NCBI RefSeq assembly: GCF_014280965.1
Contig: NZ_JACODZ010000001.1
Span: 1 to 64,000 of the forward strand
Origin: Echinicola salinicaeni
Lineage (GTDB): Bacteria > Bacteroidota > Bacteroidia > Cytophagales > Cyclobacteriaceae
Reading direction: 5' to 3'
DNA: 64,000 bases
The notes under the pieces were generated by a model. It worked only from the letters and a program-made list of their open reading frames with translations. It searched no databases and was not told where the DNA came from. Within the stretch, counting starts at the first letter, position 1, and each line of letters starts with the position of its first letter. Shown in pieces: positions 1-8,515 of this stretch. Position numbers and translations under genes: made by a program.

Positions 1-3000
1 TGAGCGGAGATGCAGACGATGATGGTCAGTTGGATTTGACAGAAACTTGGGTTTACAGCGCAAGTTATGCAGCTACTCAGGAAGATATCGATGCAGGTTT
101 AGACTTAGTTAATACTGCAATAGTAAGTAGTAATGAGACAGCAGATGCTCAGGATGATGCGGTAACAACGATTACGCAGGCACCAGGCATTGCGATAGAA
201 AAAACAGTAGATGCAACTGACATCAGTGCACCGACGACCTTGAACTATACGATCACTGTAACGAATACCGGTAATGTAAGCTTGACCGGAGTAAGTGTAG
301 CAGATGCCTTTGCCGGCGGAGCAACACTTGAAAGTGGTGATATAGATACAGACGGAGAGTTGGATTTGACAGAAACTTGGGTATACAGCGCAAGTTATGC
401 AGCTACTCAGGAAGATATCGATGCCGGCTCAGATTTGGTGAATGTGGCTGTTGTGAGCAGCAATGAGACTGCTGATATTCAGGATGATGCTGTTACCATG
501 ATTACTCAGTCAGCATCAATCGATTTGATCAAATCTGTAGATAAGGATTCCTACAGTGCTCTTGGCGAAGTGATTACTTATACCTTGACAGTGACCAACA
601 CAGGAAACGTGAGTCTTAGTGATGTGATTATTACAGACCCATTAACTGGCTTGGATGAGAATATAGGTAGTTTGATGCCAAATGAAGAAAGGCAGGTAAT
701 TACAACTTATGCGATCACGCAAGAAGATTTGGATGCAGGAATGCTGACAAATATCGCTTCTGTGTCTGGTGATTCACCAGGTGGAGAACAAGAAGGTGAT
801 AGTGATGAGGTGTCCATTGATGGAGATCAAACACCAGGTATCCATTTGGATAAGGTAGCGATTAGTGAAAGCTTTGATGCTGTGGGTGATGTATTGGATT
901 ACGAAATTAATGTAACCAACACGGGTAATGTTACCTTGTCCAATATATTCATTGTGGATCCTCTCACAGGTCTAGTGCATAAGGTAGAAAGTCTTGCCCC
1001 AGGTGAAGTAGAATCGGTTCTTACCAGTTATACAGTGACCCAGGAAGATCTAGATAGAGGTTTTGTTAATAACCAAGCTTCAGTAGTCGGTAAAGGTCCA
1101 AGGGATAATGATCACGAGTTTGGTGACGAGGAGGACGTTCCTGCTGAATTGAATGCGGGAATTAACCTAGAGAAGGTTGCGGATAAGGAAAGCTTCAGCG
1201 TAACCGGCGAAGTAATCACTTATACCTTGACAGTGACCAATACTGGAAATGTAACGCTGAACAATGTTATAGTTAGCGATCCATTGACAGGATTTGAAGA
1301 AACTGTGGCAAGCTTATCCCCAGGTCAAACAGCATCCTTCAATACGCCTTATACTGTAACTCAGAGTGATTTGGATAATGGAGGTGTTATCAATGTGGCA
1401 AATGCTTCTGCCAATGATCCACAAGGTAATGTGATTGAAGATGATGCAAGCGAAGAGTCTGGAGCTTCCTTCAACAGGATCATCGCTAACGATGATAACT
1501 TTGGGGCCTTCAATAGACCTAATTCTAGAACCTTTGGAAATATCCTATTGAACGATAGGCTGAACGGACAGCCTGTGAGTCCTGATGAAGTTGACTTTGA
1601 GTTTGTTGATTTGGATGGCATCATAGGATTGGAGATTGCAGCTGATGGAACATTGTCCATACTTCCAGGTGTAGAAGCCAGAGAATATACCTTGAGATAT
1701 GAGCTGAGAGAAAAACTTAACCCAAGCAATATGGACGATGCATTAGTAACCTTCAGAATTGTTGCCAACGAAGTGTTGCCAATGGACGACGAAGTGACTA
1801 CTAATCAGAACCAGGAAGTTAATATTGATGTCTTGGACAATGATGCTACTGATTTTGTTGAGCTGGATAACTCAAGTGTGTCAGTGGTCGATGGGCCGGC
1901 AAATGGTTCAGTAACCGTGAATTCAGATGGAACAGTTACTTATGTTCCTGATACGAACTTCAGTGGTACAGATACTTTCACTTACCAAGTGTGTGATGTA
2001 AGTATCCCTGATCCAATCTGCGGCACAGCAGAGGTAACCGTTGAGGTGAGACCATTGTCAATGAGCATTGAAAAAACAGTGGATGTAACCAGCGCAACAG
2101 TAGGTGAAATAGTAACCTATACTATCAGCTTAACTAATAATAGCATGTTTACAGTAGAGGACATCCTGTTGTCAGATCTGCTACCGGCTGAATTAATGAT
2201 AGTGTCTTCTACAATGGAGCCAGCTGATGGAGAAACGACAGTATGGTCAGTGCCGAGCCTAGGGGTTGGCGAGTCCATCTCCTTTGACATCCAAGTGATG
2301 GCACTTACAGAAGGTACCGCTGTCAATGTGGCAACTGCAACTGCAGGAGATTATTCGGTAAGTGATGAAGCGGATCCTGTGGTGATCGAGTTGGCGGACA
2401 TTGACTTGAGTATTACCAAGTCTTCCATGGATGCAGAGATTTACGAAGGTGACCAATTCGACTATCAGATCATCGTTCGTAATGAGGGAGTGGCTGATGC
2501 AAGCGATGTTCTAGTAACAGATCGACTACCATCAAATGTAAGCTTCGTGGATGCGACTTATGTGAGCAGTAGTGATGATATAGTTCCACAAATGGATGTG
2601 AACGGACAAAATGTAACTTGGAGCATACCATCCTTCCCAGTGGGAGGCGAGCTTACTATCACACTGACAGTAAGAGCTGAAGCAGCAGGAAATGTGATCA
2701 ATGAAGTGACTGTAGATGCAGCTGAAAATGAAATTGATCCTGATGATAATACAGCAATAGATCAAAATGTTATCGAACCGTTCTTCATTCCTAATGTAAT
2801 CACACCAGGAGATGTCGATAATAAAAATGATCAGTTTGTGATCAAAGGTCTGGATAAATTTGAGCAAAACGAGATTGTGATCTTCAACAGATGGGGAGAC
2901 CACGTTTACGAAGCGAAAGATTACCAGCAAGATTGGACAGCAGAAGGCCTTAATGCAGGTTCCTACTTCTACGTACTGACAGTTACTGACAGACAAGGAG

Positions 3001-3062
3001 AGCAACATATCTTTAAAGGTTGGATCCAAGTGATTAAGGATGGAAGTGAATTCGATAACTAA
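1..3062 (+). CDS. Giant DUF11-repeat surface protein with gliding-type C-terminal domain (T9SS type B cargo), 5' partial
   Basis: The frame is open to the window edge, so the true start lies upstream; the first whole codon is at 3. Seen: tandem beta-sandwich repeats of about 110 residues (roughly nt 1-180, 181-510, 511-830, 831-1150, 1151-1470), each with a core like YTLTVTNTGNVSL and ending near ATQEDIDAG. A linking domain follows, then a cadherin/Ig-like domain (about 1771-2050, DVLDNDAT...GTDTFTYQV), two more DUF11-like repeats (about 2056-2770), and a terminal domain (about 2776-3050) with FFIPNVITPG, IFNRWG and FKGWIQVIKD. That last domain is the CHU_C / gliding-motility-associated C-terminal domain, the type B signal for T9SS export and surface attachment. 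The protein is probably a long adhesin-like stalk. The next gene, 14 nt on, encodes a PorP/SprF protein, the usual partner of such cargo. The exact ligand is unknown. Confidence 0.92.
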   Translation, partial: SGDADDDGQLDLTETWVYSASYAATQEDIDAGLDLVNTAIVSSNETADAQDDAVTTITQAPGIAIEKTVDATDISAPTTLNYTITVTNTGNVSLTGVSVADAFAGGATLESGDIDTDGELDLTETWVYSASYAATQEDIDAGSDLVNVAVVSSNETADIQDDAVTMITQSASIDLIKSVDKDSYSALGEVITYTLTVTNTGNVSLSDVIITDPLTGLDENIGSLMPNEERQVITTYAITQEDLDAGMLTNIASVSGDSPGGEQEGDSDEVSIDGDQTPGIHLDKVAISESFDAVGDVLDYEINVTNTGNVTLSNIFIVDPLTGLVHKVESLAPGEVESVLTSYTVTQEDLDRGFVNNQASVVGKGPRDNDHEFGDEEDVPAELNAGINLEKVADKESFSVTGEVITYTLTVTNTGNVTLNNVIVSDPLTGFEETVASLSPGQTASFNTPYTVTQSDLDNGGVINVANASANDPQGNVIEDDASEESGASFNRIIANDDNFGAFNRPNSRTFGNILLNDRLNGQPVSPDEVDFEFVDLDGIIGLEIAADGTLSILPGVEAREYTLRYELREKLNPSNMDDALVTFRIVANEVLPMDDEVTTNQNQEVNIDVLDNDATDFVELDNSSVSVVDGPANGSVTVNSDGTVTYVPDTNFSGTDTFTYQVCDVSIPDPICGTAEVTVEVRPLSMSIEKTVDVTSATVGEIVTYTISLTNNSMFTVEDILLSDLLPAELMIVSSTMEPADGETTVWSVPSLGVGESISFDIQVMALTEGTAVNVATATAGDYSVSDEADPVVIELADIDLSITKSSMDAEIYEGDQFDYQIIVRNEGVADASDVLVTDRLPSNVSFVDATYVSSSDDIVPQMDVNGQNVTWSIPSFPVGGELTITLTVRAEAAGNVINEVTVDAAENEIDPDDNTAIDQNVIEPFFIPNVITPGDVDNKNDQFVIKGLDKFEQNEIVIFNRWGDHVYEAKDYQQDWTAEGLNAGSYFYVLTVTDRQGEQHIFKGWIQVIKDGSEFDN
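9..425 (+). repeat. Near-identical 330-bp tandem coding repeat
   Basis: The stretch from about 30 to 93 recurs from about 360 to 423 with only one or two base changes, a period of 330 bp (110 codons). It encodes the C-terminal half of adjacent DUF11 units (LDLTETWVYSASYAATQ in both). Neighbouring repeats further downstream are similar only in protein. The close DNA identity points to recent duplication or gene conversion. Confidence 0.85.
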
Positions 3063-3076
3063 AAGCTGATAAAAAG

Positions 3077-4051
3077 ATGAAAAGTATTTTTAAAATTTTC
3101 ATAATGTCCCTAGTGGTAGCCTTCATGGCTACCCAGGGTACTTTTGGCCAACAGCTTCCGCAGTTCAGCCAATACATATTCAATGGACTGCATGTGAACC
3201 CGGGTTATGCCGGTTATAAGGGAGTACCCTATATTCAATCAACCTATAGAAGCCAATGGGTGAATTTCCCAGGCGCTCCAAAAACCTTTACCATTACGGC
3301 AGATTTAAGTGCCAATGAAGGAAGAATGGGCTTTGGTGCTTCTATTATGTCTGATAAAATCGGTCCATCACAGACCTCTTCAGGAATGCTGACTTATGCT
3401 TACAGGATTCAGACAGGACATGAGTCTTTCCTTGGTCTGGGGGTAAGTGCCGGGGTTTCTGAGTATGTGATTGATGGTACCATGTTGGATCCTAATGATT
3501 TTGGAGATAATAATATTCCTGAAGGAAGGGTAAATGTCTTTACCCCGAATATCAATACAGGAATTTTCTTCAATACTGCAAGGTTTTATACTGGTATAAG
3601 TGTATATAATTTGGTAGGAAAGAAGGCATTGGAGAAGGAAGATATTGCCTTGGCTTATCATAATTTTCACTATTATTTTACCGCAGGAGCCATGCTTCCG
3701 ATTTCAGAAGATGTGCAGTTCAAGCCTTCGATTTTAATCAAGGAAGAAAAAGGAAGTCCTACCAATTATGATATTAATGGTATGTTCCTATTCATGCAGA
3801 CAGTATGGCTAGGTGGGTCTTTTCGTTCCAATATGGGCAATGGCAATGAGGCCTTGCAGGAAGGTTTATCCAAGAGGAATTCCATTGCGGCCATCATTGA
3901 GATTTTTGCAACAAATAATTTGAGAATAGGATATGCTTATGATCATAGTACCAATGTTTTGAGTAATTTGAGAAACAATTCACATGAGATTTCTGTGGGT
4001 TATTATATTACTCCTAAAAATATTAGAATGAAAAACCCAAGATGGTTCTAG
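3077..4051 (+). CDS. PorP/SprF family type IX secretion system outer-membrane protein
   Basis: 324 residues, with an N-terminal signal peptide (about residues 1-24, ending TFGQ). The body begins QLPQFSQYIFNGLHVNPGYAGYKG, followed by RSQWVNFPGAPKTFT, the signature opening of the PorP/SprF family. The rest is an amphipathic beta-barrel pattern, with SVGYYITPKN near the C-terminus. Family members are 300-340 residues and sit in the outer membrane. SprF of Flavobacterium is needed for export of the CHU_C-bearing adhesin SprB, and PorP is a core T9SS component. Here it lies directly after a CHU_C cargo gene and before an OmpA protein, so it is probably the dedicated partner of that cargo rather than the core PorP; this is inference from position. 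Confidence 0.93.
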   Translation: MKSIFKIFIMSLVVAFMATQGTFGQQLPQFSQYIFNGLHVNPGYAGYKGVPYIQSTYRSQWVNFPGAPKTFTITADLSANEGRMGFGASIMSDKIGPSQTSSGMLTYAYRIQTGHESFLGLGVSAGVSEYVIDGTMLDPNDFGDNNIPEGRVNVFTPNINTGIFFNTARFYTGISVYNLVGKKALEKEDIALAYHNFHYYFTAGAMLPISEDVQFKPSILIKEEKGSPTNYDINGMFLFMQTVWLGGSFRSNMGNGNEALQEGLSKRNSIAAIIEIFATNNLRIGYAYDHSTNVLSNLRNNSHEISVGYYITPKNIRMKNPRWF

Positions 4052-4053
4052 AT

Positions 4054-6753
4054 ATGAAAAGGATTTTTATACTTCTGTTTGTGGGTGCATTTATAGGATT
4101 TAGCCAAGTACCGGCTTTTGGTCAAAATGCTCTCCTCCGTTATGCTGATAAACAGTATAAGTTGTTTAACTATGAGGAAGCCGCTCAAGTTTATGAAAAG
4201 GCTTTCGATAAAAAGGGTAAGTATGTCGCAGCACAGATGGCAGCAAAAAGCTACCAAAAGCTGAATGATTATGATAATGCTTATAAATGGTGGAAGACTA
4301 CAGTTGGTTTTGAAGAGGCCAGCACCCAGGATTATGTGAGTTTTGCTGCTGCAGCCAACCAGCTTGGAAAGATGGATGAATTGGTTGTTGCAATGGATTC
4401 CTTGCCTAAGGATGGGAAGCTGGACAAGATCAACTTGGATTCCATGATGAGTTGGTACAATAAGCCTGTGGCTTTGGAAGCTGTGGGTATCGACTCTATG
4501 AATTCATCATCAGCAGATTTTGGAATGGTGATGGATACTAAGGGCAACAAATACTTTGCCTCTGACAGAGGTGCTGAAGGTGGTTCTGGAAAAGCGGCAT
4601 TGAGATTTGATGTTTCCAATAAAATTGATGAAGACCATTACGCTTGGACAGGTCGAGATTTCTTGACGGTTTATAAAATCAATAAAGATGGACAGGTGGC
4701 CAGTTTGAATTCACCGGTTCCTGATAGTTACCATTTTGCGGATCCTTTCTTTTTGGAAGAACAGGCAGTTGCCTTTTATACGGTCACCCGTGAGGTGAAA
4801 AGAGTAGATGGTAAGAAGGTGAAAACCAGAAAAATGATCAATCCAGAAATGGATTATGGTCAGGAACAAGATGAGTTTGTCGATTTTCACCCAGAGATCT
4901 ACTTCAGTAAAATAGGTGAGAATGGAGAGTTTGCTGACTATAGCGCCTTCCCTTTGAATGATGCTTTGAAGTATTCACTTATCAATCCATTCCTGGATGA
5001 GTCTAGCAATAAGCTTTATTTTGCTTCTGATATGGAAGGTGGTTATGGTGGATTTGATATCTATGTTGTTGAATATGACAAAGATTTTAATTTTGGTGAA
5101 CCCCAAAATTTAGGTGAAGCCATCAATACAAGTGGAGATGAGAGAGACCCGTTCCTTTTTGGGAAGCATTTTTACTTTTCTTCCAATGGACATTTTGGGC
5201 TAGGAGGGCTGGATATTTTTACTGCAGATTATGAAAATGATAGTTTCTCCAATGTGAAAAATATGGGTATTCCATACAATTCACCACAGGATGATTTTGC
5301 CATGACCTTGTCTGAGGAAGGTAGTCAATATCTATCATCTAACCGAACTGGCGGGATGGGCTTTGATGATATTTATCTTATCAAGGATATGTATAGGAGG
5401 TTTTTGGCTAAGGTCGAAGACTGTAATGGAGACTTGATTACAGATGGGTTTGTTGCAGAGTTCATTGAAAAGGATTTAGATAAGGCTATTGATCTAGAAA
5501 GGGATGTAGAAGGGGAAATCAAAGCCAATATTGCTCCTGAAGCAGATTATGAATTGAAGATCAGTAAAAAAGGTTATTTCCCAGTTCATGATGAAAACAT
5601 CAGTTCTGTTGGCATGGAAGGTACTTTGCTAGAAAGGGAATATACCATGATTCCAATACCTTATAAGACTACAGTATTTGTTGATTTGGTCTATTATGAC
5701 CTAGATAAATCAATGATCAGAAATGATGCCCAGCCAGTATTGGATAAGTTAGCTTCTTTGATGAATGAGCACGCTTACCTTGATTTAATGGTAAGGTCAC
5801 ATACAGATGCACGCGCTTCGGACGAGTATAATGAGAAATTGAGTAATAGCAGAGCGGATGCAGTGGCTGCTTATTTGGGAGAAAAAGGTATTGCTTCCTC
5901 TAGAGTGCATGAAGAGTGGTTTGGAGAAAAAGAATTGGCCAATGATTGTGGAGATGGAGTGCCTTGTCCTGAGCGTTCTCACCAACTGAACCGAAGAAGT
6001 GAATTGGTATTGATGGCTTTTGCGGATGAGCAGAGAGAATATGAATTACCTGCGGACTTATTAGATCTGTGTTCTAAGCCTAATCTAGGTATTCAGATGA
6101 ATGTGCCTACCGTTTATTTTGATTTTGACAAAGCAAACTTGAGAGCTGAGGGAGTGAAACAGTTGGAGCGTTTATTGCTTTTGATGAAAGAAAGAGAAGG
6201 CGTTCTATTGGCGCTGGAAGGACATACAGATGTAAGAGGCTCTGAAGCTTATAATGAAGGGCTTTCTGAAAGAAGAGCTGAGGTGGTAAGGGATTTCCTT
6301 ACAAACAGGGGAATAGATGAAAGTAGAATTTCCTATAAGTGGTTTGGAAAGTCACGCCCTGTTCATGGCTGTGAAGATGGCAACTGTTCTGAAGCAGAAC
6401 ATCAGCTGAACAGAAGGACGGAAATCAAATTGATGCTAAATGAAAAGAACATCAACGCTTCCAATGAAGCAATTCAGGAAGAAAAGGTGGCTTATCTTAA
6501 AAAAAAAGGTTTGATCAGTGAAGTTAGTGGAACAGTAGTGGTGACTGGAGTATTTTCCTCCAGCACCAACGCCACTAATCATTCCTTGAATTCCAGATTG
6601 AATGGCTTTGCCGATGCGGGCTTTTTCATTGATGATGCAAGTGGATTATATTATTGCTATGCTATAAAAAGCAATAATGCCAATGAGGTTAGTAAGCAGT
6701 TGGCCCAAGTGAGAAAAGCGGGATATGAAGGAGCTTGGATCATGAATTTTTAA
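4054..6753 (+). CDS. OmpA-family envelope protein with TPR, PD40 propeller, two OmpA domains and a SPOR-like tail
   Basis: The ATG at 4054 (MKRIFILLFVGAFIG..., signal peptide to about residue 24) is chosen over the in-frame ATG at 4042, which overlaps the porP-like gene; it gives 899 residues. Approximate order: TPR-like helices 20-130, PD40/WD40-like beta propeller 145-450 (LYFASDMEGGYGGFDIYV and HFYFSSNGHFGLGGLDIF blades), a carboxypeptidase-regulatory-like domain 450-535, OmpA domain 1 near 545-660, OmpA domain 2 near 685-800, and a SPOR-like segment near 825-899. Both OmpA domains keep HTDxR and NRR motifs for peptidoglycan binding. TPR-PD40-OmpA proteins of this kind are T9SS-associated (PorE-like) and usually follow PorP/SprF genes, as here. 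Two OmpA modules plus SPOR suggest unusually firm cell-wall anchoring. Confidence 0.9.
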   Translation: MKRIFILLFVGAFIGFSQVPAFGQNALLRYADKQYKLFNYEEAAQVYEKAFDKKGKYVAAQMAAKSYQKLNDYDNAYKWWKTTVGFEEASTQDYVSFAAAANQLGKMDELVVAMDSLPKDGKLDKINLDSMMSWYNKPVALEAVGIDSMNSSSADFGMVMDTKGNKYFASDRGAEGGSGKAALRFDVSNKIDEDHYAWTGRDFLTVYKINKDGQVASLNSPVPDSYHFADPFFLEEQAVAFYTVTREVKRVDGKKVKTRKMINPEMDYGQEQDEFVDFHPEIYFSKIGENGEFADYSAFPLNDALKYSLINPFLDESSNKLYFASDMEGGYGGFDIYVVEYDKDFNFGEPQNLGEAINTSGDERDPFLFGKHFYFSSNGHFGLGGLDIFTADYENDSFSNVKNMGIPYNSPQDDFAMTLSEEGSQYLSSNRTGGMGFDDIYLIKDMYRRFLAKVEDCNGDLITDGFVAEFIEKDLDKAIDLERDVEGEIKANIAPEADYELKISKKGYFPVHDENISSVGMEGTLLEREYTMIPIPYKTTVFVDLVYYDLDKSMIRNDAQPVLDKLASLMNEHAYLDLMVRSHTDARASDEYNEKLSNSRADAVAAYLGEKGIASSRVHEEWFGEKELANDCGDGVPCPERSHQLNRRSELVLMAFADEQREYELPADLLDLCSKPNLGIQMNVPTVYFDFDKANLRAEGVKQLERLLLLMKEREGVLLALEGHTDVRGSEAYNEGLSERRAEVVRDFLTNRGIDESRISYKWFGKSRPVHGCEDGNCSEAEHQLNRRTEIKLMLNEKNINASNEAIQEEKVAYLKKKGLISEVSGTVVVTGVFSSSTNATNHSLNSRLNGFADAGFFIDDASGLYYCYAIKSNNANEVSKQLAQVRKAGYEGAWIMNF

Positions 6754-6774
6754 TGAACAGATAATCAATCAAGA

Positions 6775-6818
6775 TAAAAAAAGCAGGTGATCATAATTGA
6801 TCACCTGCTTTTTTTATT
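6775..6818. terminator. Strong hairpin terminator between convergent genes
   Basis: Perfect 11-bp stem (6783-6793 with 6798-6808), 4-nt loop, A-tract before and T-tract after, so it can end transcription in both directions. It follows the OmpA gene by about 20 nt; the minus-strand M23 peptidase gene ends about 120 nt away. Confidence 0.9.
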
Positions 6819-6937
6819 GTCCAGAAATTAGTTGAATATCAAGGAATTTTAGAAAGATTCATTGATTGATTTCCAGACTGGGCTTCAAGGACTTAATTGA
6901 TCTTGGATGCTAGATTGTTCCTATTGGCTGGTACTTA

Positions 6938-8224
6938 TTATCTTTCAGTTAATAGTCTTTCTTCTTGACCTTCCTCATATGGGATGGAAGCAAGTAAGTC
7001 TAGTTTTTCCTGTTTTACTCTTTCAAAAGCCAATTTATTTTGTTCAGAGATAGGTTCGGATGGTGGAATGTCCTCTTTTAACCAATCCACTTGTTTACCA
7101 TGTTTCCAAAACCTAAAGCAAAGGTGAGGACCTGTTGCTAAGCCTGTACTTCCTACATAGCCAATTACTTGTCCTTGCTTCACCCTAACACCATTTCTTA
7201 TCCCACCTGCGATCTTTGACATGTGTAGATATTGGGTGGTATAGGTGCCATTGTGTTTAACCTTGACATAATTTCCATTGCCTCTGGTATAGCTTGCGGC
7301 AATGATGGTTCCATCTCCTACTGCTCGGATTTCTGTTCCTCTTGGGGCCGCATAATCCGTTCCCAAGTGGGCTTTGTATCTTTTTTGTACAGGGTGGTAT
7401 CTTCTTAGGTTGTAACGAGAACTGATTCGGGTGAATTTAACAGGGTCTCTTAAGAATGCCTTTTTAAAGCTATTGCCCTTCTCGTCAAAAAAGGAAACCT
7501 GTCCATTTTGTTCAAAAGGGATGGCATGATAAGGCTGTCCCATGTGCTCAAAAAAGGCCGCTTGTATATCATCAACTCCTACTACCTCTCCTTCGACAAC
7601 TCTTTCATTATAGACTACTTTGTATTTGTCACCCTTTTGCAGGCGTTGGAAATCTACGCTCCAACCATAAAGATCAGCAAATTGGTCAATTAAGTCTGGC
7701 GTGATGCCTTGTTGGGTCATGTTCACATAAAGAGAAGAGGTGATTTGTCCTGCCACTTCCCGTTTGCGAATTTCTACCGGTTTGGCCTCTTTATAAATGT
7801 CTTTACCATCTAGTTTGTATACCACAAATTCGGCAGCATTGGGCTCGTAGATGAAAAACTCTGCTGTGGAACTACTGTCTTTAGCAGTTAGTACTGTATA
7901 TTTTTTATTGTAGGCGATTTTCCTCACATCAAAGATGTCCTTGGATTTTTTCGCTATTTGGTCAATAATTTGGTAAGGAACATCAAAAGGGGCCAGGATA
8001 GTTGAGAGTGTTTGATTTCTGCCCACTACACCTTCCACAACAGCTAGATCGTCCACGTCAATTCCATAAAGTAAGTTTTTTTCCTTTACGATTGCTGTTT
8101 CTACAGGTGTTTGAGTTTCTTCTACCACTACCTCACGTTCCGGCTCAAGGTTAAATTGGTAAAAACCAATTCCTGCTGCCGCCAGCAACATTGCTCCAGT
8201 TGCTGCGATCAATTTTTTCTTCAT
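6938..8224 (-). CDS. M23 family peptidoglycan endopeptidase, variant zinc site
   Basis: 428 residues with a single N-terminal membrane segment or uncleaved signal (about 5-25), a middle region with an OapA/LysM-like and linker character, and a C-terminal M23 (LytM-like) domain from about 280 to 385. Metal and catalytic motifs: H286-x3-D290 (HLGTDYAAP), H334 (YLHMSK) and H367-L-C369. In LytM the last motif is HxH, whose second His is the third zinc ligand; here it is Cys. Cys can bind zinc, so the enzyme may still be active, but the site is not canonical. M23 enzymes of this build cleave peptide cross-links in the periplasm during growth. It is divergent from aspS, with 291 bp between the two starts. 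Confidence 0.9.
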   Translation of the reverse strand: MKKKLIAATGAMLLAAAGIGFYQFNLEPEREVVVEETQTPVETAIVKEKNLLYGIDVDDLAVVEGVVGRNQTLSTILAPFDVPYQIIDQIAKKSKDIFDVRKIAYNKKYTVLTAKDSSSTAEFFIYEPNAAEFVVYKLDGKDIYKEAKPVEIRKREVAGQITSSLYVNMTQQGITPDLIDQFADLYGWSVDFQRLQKGDKYKVVYNERVVEGEVVGVDDIQAAFFEHMGQPYHAIPFEQNGQVSFFDEKGNSFKKAFLRDPVKFTRISSRYNLRRYHPVQKRYKAHLGTDYAAPRGTEIRAVGDGTIIAASYTRGNGNYVKVKHNGTYTTQYLHMSKIAGGIRNGVRVKQGQVIGYVGSTGLATGPHLCFRFWKHGKQVDWLKEDIPPSEPISEQNKLAFERVKQEKLDLLASIPYEEGQEERLLTER

Positions 8225-8275
8225 TCCCTAATTTTGATTTTGGCGATTAAATAATACGGTAATTAATTTATATTT

Positions 8276-8382
8276 AGGTCAAAATCCAAGTGTTTGGGCC
8301 TTTTTTTGAGCCACTTACCAGTAGCTTGGTACTCATTACTTAGATTAGTGGATTTTCTCTGATTTTGACCTTGGAATTTGAG
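8276..8382. other. Nested inverted repeats in the M23/aspS divergent region
   Basis: AGGTCAAAATC (8276-8286) pairs with GATTTTGACCT (8361-8371), 11 of 11. The overlapping TCAAAATCCAAG (8279-8290) can instead pair with CTTGGAATTTGA (about 8370-8381), 11 of 12. The two pairings exclude each other. A regulatory role is possible but unproven. Confidence 0.35.
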
Positions 8383-8477
8383 TCGCAAAGCTCGTCATTT
8401 TTTGAACTTTGCCGAAAAAAAGATCATAAAAATATGTGATACTCTTTGTCATAATAGTAAACTGTGATTCGAATTAT

Positions 8478-8485
8478 TATCTTTG
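8478..8485 (+). promoter_or_regulatory. Putative -7 element of aspS
   Basis: TATCTTTG fits the Bacteroidota -7 consensus TAnnTTTG and lies 30 nt before the aspS start. No TTG was found at the expected -33 spacing, so only half of the promoter is supported. Confidence 0.4.
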
Positions 8486-8515
8486 GCGATCAATATTGAA
8501 TAAAACAATAAAAAT

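Noticed and set aside
1-1470. Regular repeats at the window start considered as CRISPR or satellite DNA
   Set aside because: The period is 330 bp, in frame, and encodes DUF11 domains; no short repeats with unique spacers.
2532-3029. 165-codon open frame on the minus strand inside the adhesin gene
   Set aside because: It is antisense to the strongly supported CHU_C region and gives an amino acid mix rich in Cys and Ile with no domain; a shadow frame.
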